Both the position numbers and the translations under genes were made by a program. The notes below the pieces were generated by a model. That model was not told the DNA's origin and made no database searches. It saw only the letters and a program-made list of their open reading frames with translations. This document shows, in pieces, positions 9,581-20,711 of a stretch of DNA of 64,000 nucleotides (positions are counted from its first letter, which is position 1; each line of letters begins with the position of its first letter). This DNA is from an uncultured Alphaproteobacteria bacterium (lineage in GTDB: Bacteria; Pseudomonadota; Alphaproteobacteria; Puniceispirillales; Marisalimonadaceae), in contig CAKZQZ010000017.1 in assembly GCA_937142855.1 (NCBI GenBank), forward strand, positions 1 to 64,000, in the 5' to 3' direction.

Positions 9581-10996
9581 ATGAAAAATGTTAACATAAA
9601 ATTACCTGACGACCCACTAAAAGGGTCAAGCATTCAAGAGATAGGAAAAAAGCTAAGAGATGGCTCAATATCATGCCTTAATCTCACTAAAATATATTAT
9701 AAACGCATTAATATTTTGAATTCTTATCTTCATGCCTATATTCATCTTGACGAAAGCTTAGCTCTCTCATGGGCAGAAGGTATTGATAAATTATTTAAAA
9801 GTGGGGTTGATCTAGGCCCATTAATGGGGATCCCTGTTGCTATAAAAGATATTTGCTCTGTTGAGGGTATGCCAACAACTAATGGATCACAAATTATTTC
9901 TGATGATATAACAGGTCCTGAGGGAAGTTTAGTGAAGAGATTAAAATCACTTGGATGTGTAATCTTAGGAAAAACACATACTGTTGAATTTGCACTAGGA
10001 GCAACTGGCTTAAATAAATATAAAGGTACACCTTGGAACCCATGGGATAGTAAAACTCATAGAATGCCTGGTGGTTCTAGTAGTGGCTCAGCAGTTGCTG
10101 TTGCATCTGGTTTAGCAGCTTTTGCAATTGGCACAGATACCGGAGGTTCAGTTAGAATTCCAGCAGCATTGAATGGAATAATCGGTTTAAAAACAACAAA
10201 AAATAGATGGCCAACAGATGGTATTTTCCCACTTTCTCCAACATTGGATACACCTGGGCCAATTGCTAGGAATGTAAAAGATACTAATCTAATATTTAAT
10301 ACTTATAATAGTATAAATAACCCTAAAAAGAGCCTTGATATTAAAAACTTGTCTTTTGGAAAACTTAAAGAACCATTCACCTTAAACTTAGATCCTGACG
10401 TCAAAGAAGCCTATGAAAATATTTGTCATCAACTCAAAATGGAGGGTGCAAAAATCGAAGATGTAGTCATTCCTGAGGCTAACGAGAAAGTCACTTTATT
10501 TCCCAAAATAGTTGGATCAGAAATAATTAGTGCCTTCGGAATAGATCGTTTCAAGGAAAATGTAGATAAAATGGATCCTGTTACTGGAAACAGAGCTAAA
10601 TTAGGCCTAGATATTTCCTCTTATGACTACATTGCTGCAAAACAAAGAGTTATAGAATTAGAGCATATTGCAGATCAATATTTTACCCAATATGACGCAC
10701 TTCTATCTCCAACTACAGTAATGCAACCGCTTGATGTTAAAAAGGCTGAGATTGGTAAAGAGCTACATGAAAGAAGTCTTCTTGCATCAGCAAACACGCA
10801 ACCAGTTAATATTTTTGGCATATGCGGCATCACATATCCAATACAAAAATTTGTAAAAACTAATAACAACTCTTTACCTATTGGATTACAAATAATTTGT
10901 AATAAAAATGATGATGAAAAAGCATTAGAAATTGCATTAGCGTTAGAAAAACAGTATGGGGAGCCTGAACTTCCTGATATTAATAAATTTTTATGA
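9581..10996 (+). CDS. amidase (amidase signature family)
   Basis: GIPVAIKDICSVEGMPTTNGS; MPGGSSSGSAVAVASGLAAFAIGTDTGGSVRIPAALNGIIGLK. Confidence 0.93.
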   Translation: MKNVNIKLPDDPLKGSSIQEIGKKLRDGSISCLNLTKIYYKRINILNSYLHAYIHLDESLALSWAEGIDKLFKSGVDLGPLMGIPVAIKDICSVEGMPTTNGSQIISDDITGPEGSLVKRLKSLGCVILGKTHTVEFALGATGLNKYKGTPWNPWDSKTHRMPGGSSSGSAVAVASGLAAFAIGTDTGGSVRIPAALNGIIGLKTTKNRWPTDGIFPLSPTLDTPGPIARNVKDTNLIFNTYNSINNPKKSLDIKNLSFGKLKEPFTLNLDPDVKEAYENICHQLKMEGAKIEDVVIPEANEKVTLFPKIVGSEIISAFGIDRFKENVDKMDPVTGNRAKLGLDISSYDYIAAKQRVIELEHIADQYFTQYDALLSPTTVMQPLDVKKAEIGKELHERSLLASANTQPVNIFGICGITYPIQKFVKTNNNSLPIGLQIICNKNDDEKALEIALALEKQYGEPELPDINKFL

Positions 10997-11098
10997 TATT
11001 AATCATCATTGAAATAGGGTAACAATAAAAAAGATTGTTGTAGATCTTGAATTTTATTATTGAAAAATTACCTAACTTAAAATAATTAAAAATAATTT

Positions 11099-12076
11099 TT
11101 GAACTTTAGTAAGGGATATCAAGTCTTGCCTTTAAAATTAATAGACGCAAATAACTTAAAAAAGTCATTCGGAAATTTTATAGCTGTCGATAATATTGAT
11201 TTAGCCGTACACCGTGGAGAAGTTGTAGGTTTTTTAGGTCCAAATGGAGCCGGTAAATCAACAACTATGAAAATGTTAACAGGTTTTCTAGAACCTGATA
11301 GTGGTGATATATTAATTAACAATATTGACCTTAAATCTTATCCTTTAGAGGCAAAGCAATTCATTGGATATCTTCCTGAAGGTGCACCGTCTTATTCAGA
11401 CATGGAGGTATCAGAGTTTTTATCATTTGTTGGTAAAATGAGAGGAATTAACAATAAAAATATTTTAAACCGTCGTTTAGACGATATGGCTAACCAAATA
11501 AACCTTAAAGATGTTTGGAATCGTCCAATCGAAACTCTTTCTAAGGGTTTTAAAAGAAGAGTTGGTATTGCCCAAGCACTGATACACGACCCAGATATTT
11601 TAATTCTTGATGAACCAACTGACGGCTTGGATCCTAATCAAAAACATGAAATGAGAGATTTAATAAAAAATATATCTAAAAATAAGGCTATAGTTATATC
11701 AACCCATATACTAGAAGAAGTTGAAGCCGTTTGCTCTAGAGCTGTTATTATAGCAAATGGAAAGCTCCTAGCTAATGAAAAACCAGTAAACCTTGGTAAT
11801 AATCTAAAACAAAAGAGTGTGTTGTGTATTTTATTATCTAATAAAATTAATAGTACAATTTCAAAAGAGATAAAAGCTAACCTAAATTATAAGAATGTAG
11901 AAATCCAATCCGTGAGCAACACATCGGGTAAAATCTTAATGCAAGGAGACGAAAAAAGTTTGGATTTAAATAAAATCATAGCTCAATTAAAAAAACAGAA
12001 ACTCCATGTGGTTGAGGCTTATTTTATAAAACCTACTTTAGATGAGATATTTAGAAAAATTACTCAAGGTGAATAG
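11099..12076 (+). CDS. ABC transporter ATP-binding protein (GldA-like)
   Basis: Walker A GPNGAGKST; signature LSKGFKRRVGIAQAL; Walker B ILILDEPTDGLD. Start is TTG; an alternative in-frame TTG lies at 11126. Confidence 0.92.
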   Translation: MNFSKGYQVLPLKLIDANNLKKSFGNFIAVDNIDLAVHRGEVVGFLGPNGAGKSTTMKMLTGFLEPDSGDILINNIDLKSYPLEAKQFIGYLPEGAPSYSDMEVSEFLSFVGKMRGINNKNILNRRLDDMANQINLKDVWNRPIETLSKGFKRRVGIAQALIHDPDILILDEPTDGLDPNQKHEMRDLIKNISKNKAIVISTHILEEVEAVCSRAVIIANGKLLANEKPVNLGNNLKQKSVLCILLSNKINSTISKEIKANLNYKNVEIQSVSNTSGKILMQGDEKSLDLNKIIAQLKKQKLHVVEAYFIKPTLDEIFRKITQGE

Positions 12077-12099
12077 TAGTTAATACAGTTGGATAAATT

Positions 12100-12846
12100 A
12101 TGAATACATATTTTAATAAAACATATATTATATTTGATAGAGAATTAAGAGGATATTTCAGGACTCCCCTAGCTTCAATATTTTTATTAGTTTTTTTAGC
12201 TCTATCTTCAGGGATGACTTTCTTTTTGGGAAGGTTTTTTGAACGTGACCAAGCAGATCTGATTGCCTTCTTTTCATGGCATCCATGGTTATTTCTAATT
12301 TTAATGCCTGCAATTGGCATGCGTTTATGGGCTGAAGAACGAAGATCAGGAACAATCGAATTACTAATCACATTACCAGTTACAAACACTCAATTAGTTG
12401 TAGGCAAATTTTTAGCTAGTTGGGTTTTTACACTTATTGCCCTCGTTTTATCTATGCCAATTTGGATAACTGTTAATTACCTTGGCGATCCTGATAATAA
12501 TGTAATTTTAATCTCATACATTGGAAGTTGGTTAATGGCTGGGGCCTTCTTGGCTCTTACTTCTTGCCTTTCAACTCTCACTAAAAACCAAGTTATTGCA
12601 TTTATAATTTCATCTATTAGTGGTTTTATTTTGATTATGGCTGGCTTTAGCTTGATTTTATCTGCAGTTCGATCTTGGGCACCAGTTTGGATTACAGAGA
12701 CTATAAGTTCAATGTCTTTTCTTTCTCACTTTAGTAGAATTCAGATGGGTGTATTTGACTTAAACTCTCTTATATTCTTTCTATCAATGATTATTTTGTG
12801 TCTTTGGATCAACATACAGCTTGTTCAAATAAAAAAAGCCGACTGA
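12100..12846 (+). CDS. ABC transporter permease (GldF-like)
   Basis: ABC-2 type: DRELRGYFRTPLASIFL, MRLWAEERRSGTIELLITLPVT; six hydrophobic segments. Confidence 0.88.
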   Translation: MNTYFNKTYIIFDRELRGYFRTPLASIFLLVFLALSSGMTFFLGRFFERDQADLIAFFSWHPWLFLILMPAIGMRLWAEERRSGTIELLITLPVTNTQLVVGKFLASWVFTLIALVLSMPIWITVNYLGDPDNNVILISYIGSWLMAGAFLALTSCLSTLTKNQVIAFIISSISGFILIMAGFSLILSAVRSWAPVWITETISSMSFLSHFSRIQMGVFDLNSLIFFLSMIILCLWINIQLVQIKKAD

Positions 12847-12853
12847 GGGTAAA

Positions 12854-14677
12854 ATGAATTTCTTAAATCAGATTAAACCTAAAAACCTTGTAAAATTATC
12901 AATATTTTTATCTATAATTATATTTTTTTGTGTAAACATAATTATAAATAATATTCTTGGATACTCACGAATAGATTTCACAGAAAATAAACTATATTCA
13001 CTATCAGACGGAACGAAATCACTCTTAGAAAATCTTAAAGAGCCAATCCACCTCAGGTTATTTATTTCAAGCAATCTAGTTAAAGATGTACCTCAGTTTT
13101 CAACCTATGCAAATAGAGTTGAGACAATTTTGAAAACATATAGCAACCTTTCTAGTGGTAAAATAACAATTGAAACAATTGACCCAAAGCCGTTTTCTGA
13201 TGCTGAAGACAGAGCCGTCGGAATGGGTATCAATCCATTTAACGCAACTGAAATGTCAGATTCATTATATTTTGGACTTGCTGCCACTAATTCTACAAAC
13301 GGTCAAAAAAACATTCCTTTGTTTTCGCCTGAAAGAGAAACCTTTCTTGAATATGACTTAACGAGTTTAATTTCAGAACTAAGTCAAACAAAAAAACCTG
13401 TAGTTAGCATCATAGATAATCTTGGTCTCAGCTCTGATGCAAGAATAGGTAAACCTGAGCAACAAATACTGAAACAAATGAAAGAAATGTTTCAGGTAGA
13501 AATGATTAATGAGAGTACAAATGAGCTGAATGAAAATACAAAAGTTCTTATGATTATCCATCCTAAATTTCTTTCTGACGAAACTCTTTACATGATAGAT
13601 CAATGGGTGCTTGATGGTGGAGCAACTTTGATTTTTTTAGACCCTTATGCGGAAACTGAACTAAGTCGTCAACAGGGCATGCCTCCTATGAACCCCCGAT
13701 CAGATTTAAAGAAATTACTAGACACTTGGGGTGTTAAGTTTGATAACAAGAAAGCCGTATTAGATTCTGAATTTGGCTTTCGTATAGCCAGGAAGATTAA
13801 TGGCAGAGATATACAGGTTACAAATTATCCATGGCTAAATATTAGAGGTGACGGTCTGAACCGAAATGATAGCTCACTCTCGAACCTTAGTACCATTGTA
13901 ATGACTACCGCAGGGTCTATCGAAGATACCAATAAAGATCCAATCCTAGAACCCATAATTAGAAGTAGCAATAAATCTGGATTGGGAGACGCACAGAAAG
14001 CAGGGAACCCCGAAGGTGATCCAAGAGACCTCTTATCTAATATAAAATCAGAAAATGAGAATTATGTATTAGCTGGTTGGATTAAAGGAGATTTAAACTC
14101 TTCTTTTATTGATAATGAGAATAAAAGAGACAAACAAATAATTAAGTCAAAAAAGACATCAAATGTTTTGCTAATTACTGATGCTGACATGTTAATGGAC
14201 AGAAACTGGCTAACTCAAAGAGGTGCATTCGCAAATAATGGCGACTTTGTTTTAAATGTTGTTGAAAAAATGATTGGTGGCAATGCCTTATCTGATCTTA
14301 GGGGTAAAAGCACATCATGGAGGCCATTTGAAAAAATCATAGCTTTAGAAAAAGTTGCAGAAGAAAAATTCCTTATAGAAGAGCAAATGCTTGCTAAAAA
14401 GTTAGAGGGTATGGAAGATAAAATAAGAAATTTAACTCAGAATAATGATAAGAATTCAGATGTATTATCCCCAGAGACCATTAAAGCAATTGATGGCTTT
14501 AAAGCGGAAATGATGGCTACAAGATCTCAGTTAAGAAATGTAAAATTTGACTTAAGAAGAGACGTGGAGTTGTTAAAAAAATGGATCATATCATTAAATG
14601 TAGCAATTTTACCAATTATGTTTGCTGCTGCTTCATTAATTATTTCGTTAAGAAGAAAAAGAAAAAATTCCTATTAG
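12854..14677 (+). CDS. GldG-like ABC-type auxiliary transport protein
   Basis: N-terminal TM, LYSLSDGTKSLLENLKEPIHLRLFIS, ITIETIDPKPFSDAEDRAVGMGI, C-terminal TM. Confidence 0.85.
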   Translation: MNFLNQIKPKNLVKLSIFLSIIIFFCVNIIINNILGYSRIDFTENKLYSLSDGTKSLLENLKEPIHLRLFISSNLVKDVPQFSTYANRVETILKTYSNLSSGKITIETIDPKPFSDAEDRAVGMGINPFNATEMSDSLYFGLAATNSTNGQKNIPLFSPERETFLEYDLTSLISELSQTKKPVVSIIDNLGLSSDARIGKPEQQILKQMKEMFQVEMINESTNELNENTKVLMIIHPKFLSDETLYMIDQWVLDGGATLIFLDPYAETELSRQQGMPPMNPRSDLKKLLDTWGVKFDNKKAVLDSEFGFRIARKINGRDIQVTNYPWLNIRGDGLNRNDSSLSNLSTIVMTTAGSIEDTNKDPILEPIIRSSNKSGLGDAQKAGNPEGDPRDLLSNIKSENENYVLAGWIKGDLNSSFIDNENKRDKQIIKSKKTSNVLLITDADMLMDRNWLTQRGAFANNGDFVLNVVEKMIGGNALSDLRGKSTSWRPFEKIIALEKVAEEKFLIEEQMLAKKLEGMEDKIRNLTQNNDKNSDVLSPETIKAIDGFKAEMMATRSQLRNVKFDLRRDVELLKKWIISLNVAILPIMFAAASLIISLRRKRKNSY

Positions 14678-14697
14678 AAATTTAGGCGGATAGAAGT

Positions 14698-15729
14698 ATG
14701 ACTAACAAAAAGTTTATAAGTTTAATTGTTATTTCAATTTTATTGGCAGTATCAGCTGCAGTGTCAATAAACATGAATACTCAAAACTATAGTTTTCAAA
14801 ATAGGGGCGAAGTTTTTTTAAAAGGTTTTACTCAAAATATAAATAATGTAAATCGTATTTCAATTGAGTCTTTTGACAATACGATTGACCTAGTTAAAAA
14901 AGATAATAGTTACATATCAGAATCTGGTTACCCTTTAAAAAAGGGTATGTGGGAAAATTTAATAACAAGTCTTTCTCTCCTCAGAATAGAAGAGAAGAAA
15001 ACTGAAGACCCAGAAAGACATGATGACCTTAATTTAAAATCACCGGAACTCAATCAAAGTGAGGATGAGAGTGAGGGGTATGCCACAAAAATAACTTTAA
15101 AAAAGAATGATGGCACAGTTTATTCTTCAATCCTTTTTGGAAAAACTGATCCTAGTGTTGGAGGACTAAGTGGCGGCCAATTTGCAAGAATGAATGGAAT
15201 TAATCAAAGCTATCTTCTCAAGGGAGCTATCAGGATGCCAGGTAGCAAGTCTGATTGGTTTGAAAGCCTTCTTTTTACAATTAAAAATGAAAACTTTGAA
15301 AAAGTTAGTCTGCTGAAAAATAATAAAGTTTTTGAGATTAAAAATATTAAAAACTCTTTAAAAATTACCTATCCTCAAATTGTAGGTTTCAAAGCTGATC
15401 AAGAGAAGTTGAGTGATGTCAGAGATGTTATCGAAAGTTTTTATTTTTATGACGTAAAAAAATCTTTAGATAGTTATCCAGATAATTTGCCAACTCTTTC
15501 TTATGTCACAAAGGATGGAATGATTTTATCGATATCTTCTGTAAGCCCTGAAACAAAAGGGGAAAGTTGGGTAATCATCAAGGCTCAATCAAACAACTCT
15601 AATTCAAAGAAATTAGCAGAAGAGATTAGAAACAAAACATCAGGATTTCAATTTTTAGCAAATATTAACACTAGTAATATTTTAAGATGGGAAGCTTCCG
15701 ACTTAAGAGCTCAAAAAGTAAAAAATTAA
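14698..15729 (+). CDS. DUF4340-like protein
   Basis: Follows the gldA/F/G-like genes; N-terminal TM then DUF4340-style repeats (GQFARMNGINQSYLLKG). Confidence 0.7.
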   Translation: MTNKKFISLIVISILLAVSAAVSINMNTQNYSFQNRGEVFLKGFTQNINNVNRISIESFDNTIDLVKKDNSYISESGYPLKKGMWENLITSLSLLRIEEKKTEDPERHDDLNLKSPELNQSEDESEGYATKITLKKNDGTVYSSILFGKTDPSVGGLSGGQFARMNGINQSYLLKGAIRMPGSKSDWFESLLFTIKNENFEKVSLLKNNKVFEIKNIKNSLKITYPQIVGFKADQEKLSDVRDVIESFYFYDVKKSLDSYPDNLPTLSYVTKDGMILSISSVSPETKGESWVIIKAQSNNSNSKKLAEEIRNKTSGFQFLANINTSNILRWEASDLRAQKVKN

Positions 15730-16916
15730 TAAGATCGAGGCATTCCTAAAACATGCTCTGCGAGATATGATAATATCAAGTTTGTTGATATTGGAGCAAC
15801 TTGGTATAATCTAGCTTCTCGAAACTTTCGTTCCACATCATACTCTTCTGCGAAGCCAAAGCCACCATGTGTTTGAACACATGCCTCTGCGGCAGCCCAC
15901 GATGCATCGGCAGCGAGCAATTTTGCAGTATTAGCTTCCTCACCAATGGGCTTTCCTGCCTCATACAACCTCGCGGCATGATAGACCATTAACTCAGCCG
16001 CCTTCATCTGAGCATATGCTTTTGCGATTGGAAACTGAATTCCCTGATTTTTTCCGATAGCCCTTCCAAAAATATTTCTATCATTGGCATAGTTAGTAGA
16101 TTTTTTAGTGAACCATTTTGCATCGCCAATACATTCAGCTGCAATTAAAATTCTTTCCGCATTCATCCCGGATAAAATATATCTAAAACCCTTATTTTCT
16201 TCACCAACAAGACTAGAAGCAGGTATTCTTAAGTTATCAAAGAAGACTTCTGTTGTGGAATGGTTCATCATAGTTCTAATTGGACGAATGGTAAGACCAT
16301 TTCCCTTAGCTTTCCTCATATCTAAAAGAAAAACCGACAAACCCTCTGTTTTTTTATTAACCTCACTCAGGGGGGTTGTCCTTGCTAACAATAGCATTAA
16401 ATCAGAATGTTCTGCTCTACTTGTCCATATTTTTTGACCATTTATTATATAATCATCACCATCACGTACAGCTACAGTTCTTAAACTCGTAGTGTCAGTT
16501 CCACTAGTTGGCTCGGTCACTCCAAATGCTTGCAATCTGAGAGATCCATCTGCAATTTTAGGTAAGTACTCTTTCTTTTGTTGATCTGAGCCATGTCTTA
16601 GTACTGTGCCCATAGTATACATCTGAGCATGACACGCAGCTGCATTACACCCTTGATGATGTATCTCTTCAAGAATAACCGAAGCTGCTACCATTCCTAG
16701 TCCTACCCCACCATATTCTTCGGGTATTAAAGCACCTAAAAAGCCTGCATCAGTTAGAGCCTTAACAAATTCAGTTGGATAACCTTGTTCTCTATCGAGC
16801 TTTCTCCAATATTCTCCTTGATAATCTCCACAAAGTTTGGAAACAGACTCTCTGACCTCAGATATCACATCATCTTGGGCATCTAATTTATCAGGTTGTA
16901 TGGTAGTATCTGGCAT
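15726..16916 (-). CDS. acyl-CoA dehydrogenase family protein
   Basis: FGVTEPTSGTDTTSLRT; GQKIWTSRAEHSD; QTHGGFGFAEEYDVERKFREARL. Confidence 0.93.
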   Translation of the reverse strand: MPDTTIQPDKLDAQDDVISEVRESVSKLCGDYQGEYWRKLDREQGYPTEFVKALTDAGFLGALIPEEYGGVGLGMVAASVILEEIHHQGCNAAACHAQMYTMGTVLRHGSDQQKKEYLPKIADGSLRLQAFGVTEPTSGTDTTSLRTVAVRDGDDYIINGQKIWTSRAEHSDLMLLLARTTPLSEVNKKTEGLSVFLLDMRKAKGNGLTIRPIRTMMNHSTTEVFFDNLRIPASSLVGEENKGFRYILSGMNAERILIAAECIGDAKWFTKKSTNYANDRNIFGRAIGKNQGIQFPIAKAYAQMKAAELMVYHAARLYEAGKPIGEEANTAKLLAADASWAAAEACVQTHGGFGFAEEYDVERKFREARLYQVAPISTNLILSYLAEHVLGMPRSY

Positions 16917-17051
16917 TCTTTACCTCGTAAATTTTAGTTGCTCTTTATATATATATTAAATAAATTTTATATTACTAGTTTATTCATCTTAAATAATAGT
17001 AATTATTTAATACTATCAAAATGCTTACAAGAAAACTTTGGAGATTTTATA

Positions 17052-17471
17052 ATGAAGTTAGAATTCCATCATATAAATTTTGTATCAAAAGACGTAGAAA
17101 AAATGAATAATTTTTATAAAAATATTCTTGATATGGACAGTATACCAATAGAAAACTTTCCTAGAACAGAAGAAACTATTGAAAGTGGTTATAGTGGTAA
17201 AATTAACTTTGTTACCGAAGGTAAAATAGAAATGCATCTTGCAGAGCGTGATTTAAATGTCGCTTTTAAAAACAAACAAACCATCAACCCGGTTGATCAA
17301 GGTCATATTGCCTTTAGAACAGATAATATAAAATTATTCATAGAAAGACTTACAGAAAAGGGAATCCCGTTTTCTGATTATGGGACGACTTTTGCCAAAG
17401 AATGGCATCAAGTTTTTTTCCACGACCCAGAAGGAAACGTAATAGAAGTCCACCAAAAAATAAATTGTTAA
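17052..17471 (+). CDS. VOC-family (glyoxalase/bleomycin-resistance) protein
   Basis: MKLEFHHINFVSKDVEKMNNFYKNIL...HQVFFHDPEGNVIEVHQ. The track start at 16938 adds a non-homologous leader; ATG at 17052 preferred. Confidence 0.85.
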   Translation: MKLEFHHINFVSKDVEKMNNFYKNILDMDSIPIENFPRTEETIESGYSGKINFVTEGKIEMHLAERDLNVAFKNKQTINPVDQGHIAFRTDNIKLFIERLTEKGIPFSDYGTTFAKEWHQVFFHDPEGNVIEVHQKINC

Positions 17472-18719
17472 ATGATTAGTCAATGTTTTAGAAACCTAGA
17501 CTTCAAAATTCTTTGGAGTGCTGGTTGTATGACTGGCATTGCGAGAGCTATGGAGTTCTTGGCTTTAAGTCTATATGCACTCCAAGAACTTGGATTGCCT
17601 TATTTGGTTACTATAATTTTTGCAGCACGAATGTTACCAATGAGCCTTTTAGGTATAGTGATAGGAACAATATCTGAGAGAGTTTCTCCAATTTCAGTTA
17701 TAAAATTTATTTATGCAACATCTAATATTTTTACCGGAATAGCTGTCTTAATGGTTTTCACTGGGGTTTTTAATGTTTTTTTTGCATTTATGCTTGCATT
17801 TATAAATGGGATCACCTGGGTTGTTGACCTTGCTGTAAGAAGAAGAGTTCTGGCAGATCATATTGATAAAAAGCTTCTCAGTTCTTCTCTCGCCATGGAA
17901 ACTTTATCTAATAATGCAACTAGGTTAATTGGGCCATTATTTGCTGGTTTACTATATACTCTTGTAGGATTGACTGGAATATTCAGTCTACAGTTGTTGA
18001 TGTATATTGTAGCCTTTGGCTTAATCCTAAAATTTCAGAAGAATGAAAGACAAAAATCTTCTATATATTTAAAAAAATCCGACGACACAAATATTAAAGA
18101 TCATTGGGCTCACGGTTTATTAGACGAGATTCTTAAAACTGGGAAAAATGCTTATAATATAGTTAGTCTTAGATTGGTATTAATAACCACACTAATTTTT
18201 AACGTTTTTGGTTTTCCCCTAGTATCTCTAATACCTGTGTTAGGAAGAGAGAAATTAGCTCTGTCTGAATTTGACATAGGTATATTGGCCTCATCCGAAG
18301 GATTTGGAGCTTTAATTGGAGCTCTAATAATCGGAAACCTGTCTCCTCAAAAATACTTGTCGGTAATTTTTGTAACTGGTGTTTCAGGATTTTTTATAGG
18401 TATGTTTATGTTTTCCTTTTCTCCAAATTTATTGTTAGGGTTCATTAGCTTAACTTTTGGGGGTATTTTTTTATCCGGCTTTAGCACGATGCAAGGAGCG
18501 CTAGTGTATCAGGCATCTTCTAGTTCAAAAGGAAATAATTTTGGAATATTAGCAACATGTATAGGGACAGCACCACTTGGCTTAGTTAATTTATCTTGGA
18601 TAATAACAGTGATCCCAGTGGATCAAACAATTAAACTAAATGTTTATTTAGGGCTTATTTGTATAATTATAACTGTTTTGTATTTTTTACTTAAAAAAAA
18701 TAAAACTAAACTGGAATAG
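17472..18719 (+). CDS. MFS transporter
   Basis: ~12 hydrophobic segments; abuts the VOC gene; 3' end overlaps htpG by 14 bp. Confidence 0.85.
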   Translation: MISQCFRNLDFKILWSAGCMTGIARAMEFLALSLYALQELGLPYLVTIIFAARMLPMSLLGIVIGTISERVSPISVIKFIYATSNIFTGIAVLMVFTGVFNVFFAFMLAFINGITWVVDLAVRRRVLADHIDKKLLSSSLAMETLSNNATRLIGPLFAGLLYTLVGLTGIFSLQLLMYIVAFGLILKFQKNERQKSSIYLKKSDDTNIKDHWAHGLLDEILKTGKNAYNIVSLRLVLITTLIFNVFGFPLVSLIPVLGREKLALSEFDIGILASSEGFGALIGALIIGNLSPQKYLSVIFVTGVSGFFIGMFMFSFSPNLLLGFISLTFGGIFLSGFSTMQGALVYQASSSSKGNNFGILATCIGTAPLGLVNLSWIITVIPVDQTIKLNVYLGLICIIITVLYFLLKKNKTKLE

Positions 18720-20604
18720 CCTTTAGTAAAAATTGGTTCATTATTTTACTGAATTGTGCTGGGTCAGCAGGCATTTTACCTTCCATTAACCTGGCTTGCT
18801 CAAATAAAAGTGTGCCTGCGTCACTAACCAAATCATTATTATCTTTCTTTTCTATCAAAGATTTCATGTTCTTAATAAGCAAGTGATCTCCATTAATTTC
18901 TAAAATTCTTGGTGCCCCTTTATAATTTGTATCTCTTTGAGCCATCAAATGTTCCATTGCGATATCCATGTCACCGTCATCAGCAACTAAACAAACAGGA
19001 CTATCAGTTAATTTAGATGACAGCCTAATATCTTTAACTTGATCACCTAAAACAACCTTCAATTGAGCAATCAGGTCAACGAATTGTTTGTCTTGTTTTT
19101 CTTTTTCTTCTTTATCATTAGGTTTCTTATCTTTAGTTTTAGCATCTAAATCATCTAAATTTATTTGACCTTGAGTGATTGAGGTAAACTTCTTTTCTTT
19201 AAACGAACCAATCATAGGTAACCAAAACTGGTCAATTGCATCAGTCATTATTAATACAGGAATATTTTTTGATTTAAACCCTTCCAAGTGAGGACTTGCT
19301 AAAGCTTGGGCATTCGTTTCTGCAGCAATGTAATATATATCTTTTTGTGTTTCAGGCATTTTCTCTAAATATTCAGCTAATGAAATAGTATCTTCACTTT
19401 CGTTAGTTGAAAACCTACACAAATCTAATAAATTATCTTTCCTTTCAGCATCTTCATAAAGGCCTTCCTTAAGAACAGCTCCATATTCCTTCCAGAAATT
19501 ATTATATCCCTCCTTATTCTTCTCACTAACTTTTTTAAGTTCGCGGATTATCTTTCCTACTAAAGATTTACTGATTTTAGCGACGGCTGGGTTGTTCTGT
19601 AACATTTCTCTACTTACGTTCAAATCAATATCTTGAGTGTCTACTAAACCTTTGACAAATCTTAAATAACTAGGAATTAAGGCGTCACACTTATCGGTGA
19701 TGAAAACTCTATTTATATATAATTTTAATGAAGATTTTCTGTCTGGATTAAATAAATCAAACGGTCTAGTTGATGGAATACAAATAAGATTTGTGTAACT
19801 AGTTGTACCCTCAGTATTATTATGCATAGTTAACAGTGGCTTTCCGTAACCTGCTCCAATATGAGAAAAAAATTCCTGATACTGTTCTTCTGTAATTTCT
19901 TTTGTAGGCCTTGTCCAAAGTGCAGACGCTTCATTCAAGGTTTTGACTTCAGCATCCTTTTTATCAATTTCTAAAAATTTAACTGGGTATGAAATATGAT
20001 CAGAGTATTTTCTTACAATAAATTGTACTCTAGTCTCCCCCAAAAATTCCTTAGCATCTTTTTTTAAAGATAATGTAATGGAGGTACCAATGTTATCTTT
20101 ATTGCTCTTTTCTAAATTAAAACCTGTTTTCCCATCAGAAAACCATTTCCAAGCTTGTTCTTCACCTGCCTTTTTAGAAACTACTTCGACATTATCAGCC
20201 ACCATAAACGATGCATAAAAACCTACACCAAATTGTCCAATCATTGACATGTCTGATTTTTTTTCTTTCGAATTTTTAGAAATCTGTTCTAGGAAAGCTT
20301 TTGTTCCTGATCTAGCAATAGTACCTAAAGATGATTTTAAGTCTTCTTCATTCATACCTATTCCATTATCTGAAATAGTTAGGGTTTTCTCTTTATTATT
20401 AATTTCAATTTTAATTTCTGGTGCCTCTGATGAACCAGCTATCTTTTTATCTGTTAAGCTCAGATATTTTCTTTTATCAAGAGCGTCAGAAGCATTTGAT
20501 ATTAATTCACGAAGAAATATTTCTCTTTCAGAGTAAAGAGAATTAATAACTATATCTAAAATTTTACCAGTATCTGCTTCAAATTGATTACTCATGTTAG
20601 ACAT
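18706..20604 (-). CDS. htpG: molecular chaperone HtpG (Hsp90)
   Basis: FLRELISNASDALDKRKYLSL; DNGIGMNEEDL; GQFGVGFYASFMVAD. Confidence 0.98.
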   Translation of the reverse strand: MSNMSNQFEADTGKILDIVINSLYSEREIFLRELISNASDALDKRKYLSLTDKKIAGSSEAPEIKIEINNKEKTLTISDNGIGMNEEDLKSSLGTIARSGTKAFLEQISKNSKEKKSDMSMIGQFGVGFYASFMVADNVEVVSKKAGEEQAWKWFSDGKTGFNLEKSNKDNIGTSITLSLKKDAKEFLGETRVQFIVRKYSDHISYPVKFLEIDKKDAEVKTLNEASALWTRPTKEITEEQYQEFFSHIGAGYGKPLLTMHNNTEGTTSYTNLICIPSTRPFDLFNPDRKSSLKLYINRVFITDKCDALIPSYLRFVKGLVDTQDIDLNVSREMLQNNPAVAKISKSLVGKIIRELKKVSEKNKEGYNNFWKEYGAVLKEGLYEDAERKDNLLDLCRFSTNESEDTISLAEYLEKMPETQKDIYYIAAETNAQALASPHLEGFKSKNIPVLIMTDAIDQFWLPMIGSFKEKKFTSITQGQINLDDLDAKTKDKKPNDKEEKEKQDKQFVDLIAQLKVVLGDQVKDIRLSSKLTDSPVCLVADDGDMDIAMEHLMAQRDTNYKGAPRILEINGDHLLIKNMKSLIEKKDNNDLVSDAGTLLFEQARLMEGKMPADPAQFSKIMNQFLLKAIPV

Positions 20605-20711
20605 TTTGGGACCCTTGATTTAATGTTAATTATGTAAAGTTAATTGGGTATTTCATACTGTATTTTCAAGAGAAAATTATAATTTTTAATATTAATTAAG
20701 GAGAAATTTAT

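Noticed and set aside
12158-12389. Minus-strand ORFs over the ABC permease (12060..12389, 12158..12355)
   Set aside because: Antisense to the well-supported GldF-like CDS; no recognisable domain.
16970-17030. Weak inverted repeat ATAGTA-N9-TACTAT upstream of the VOC gene
   Set aside because: Six AT-rich base pairs are expected by chance at this composition.
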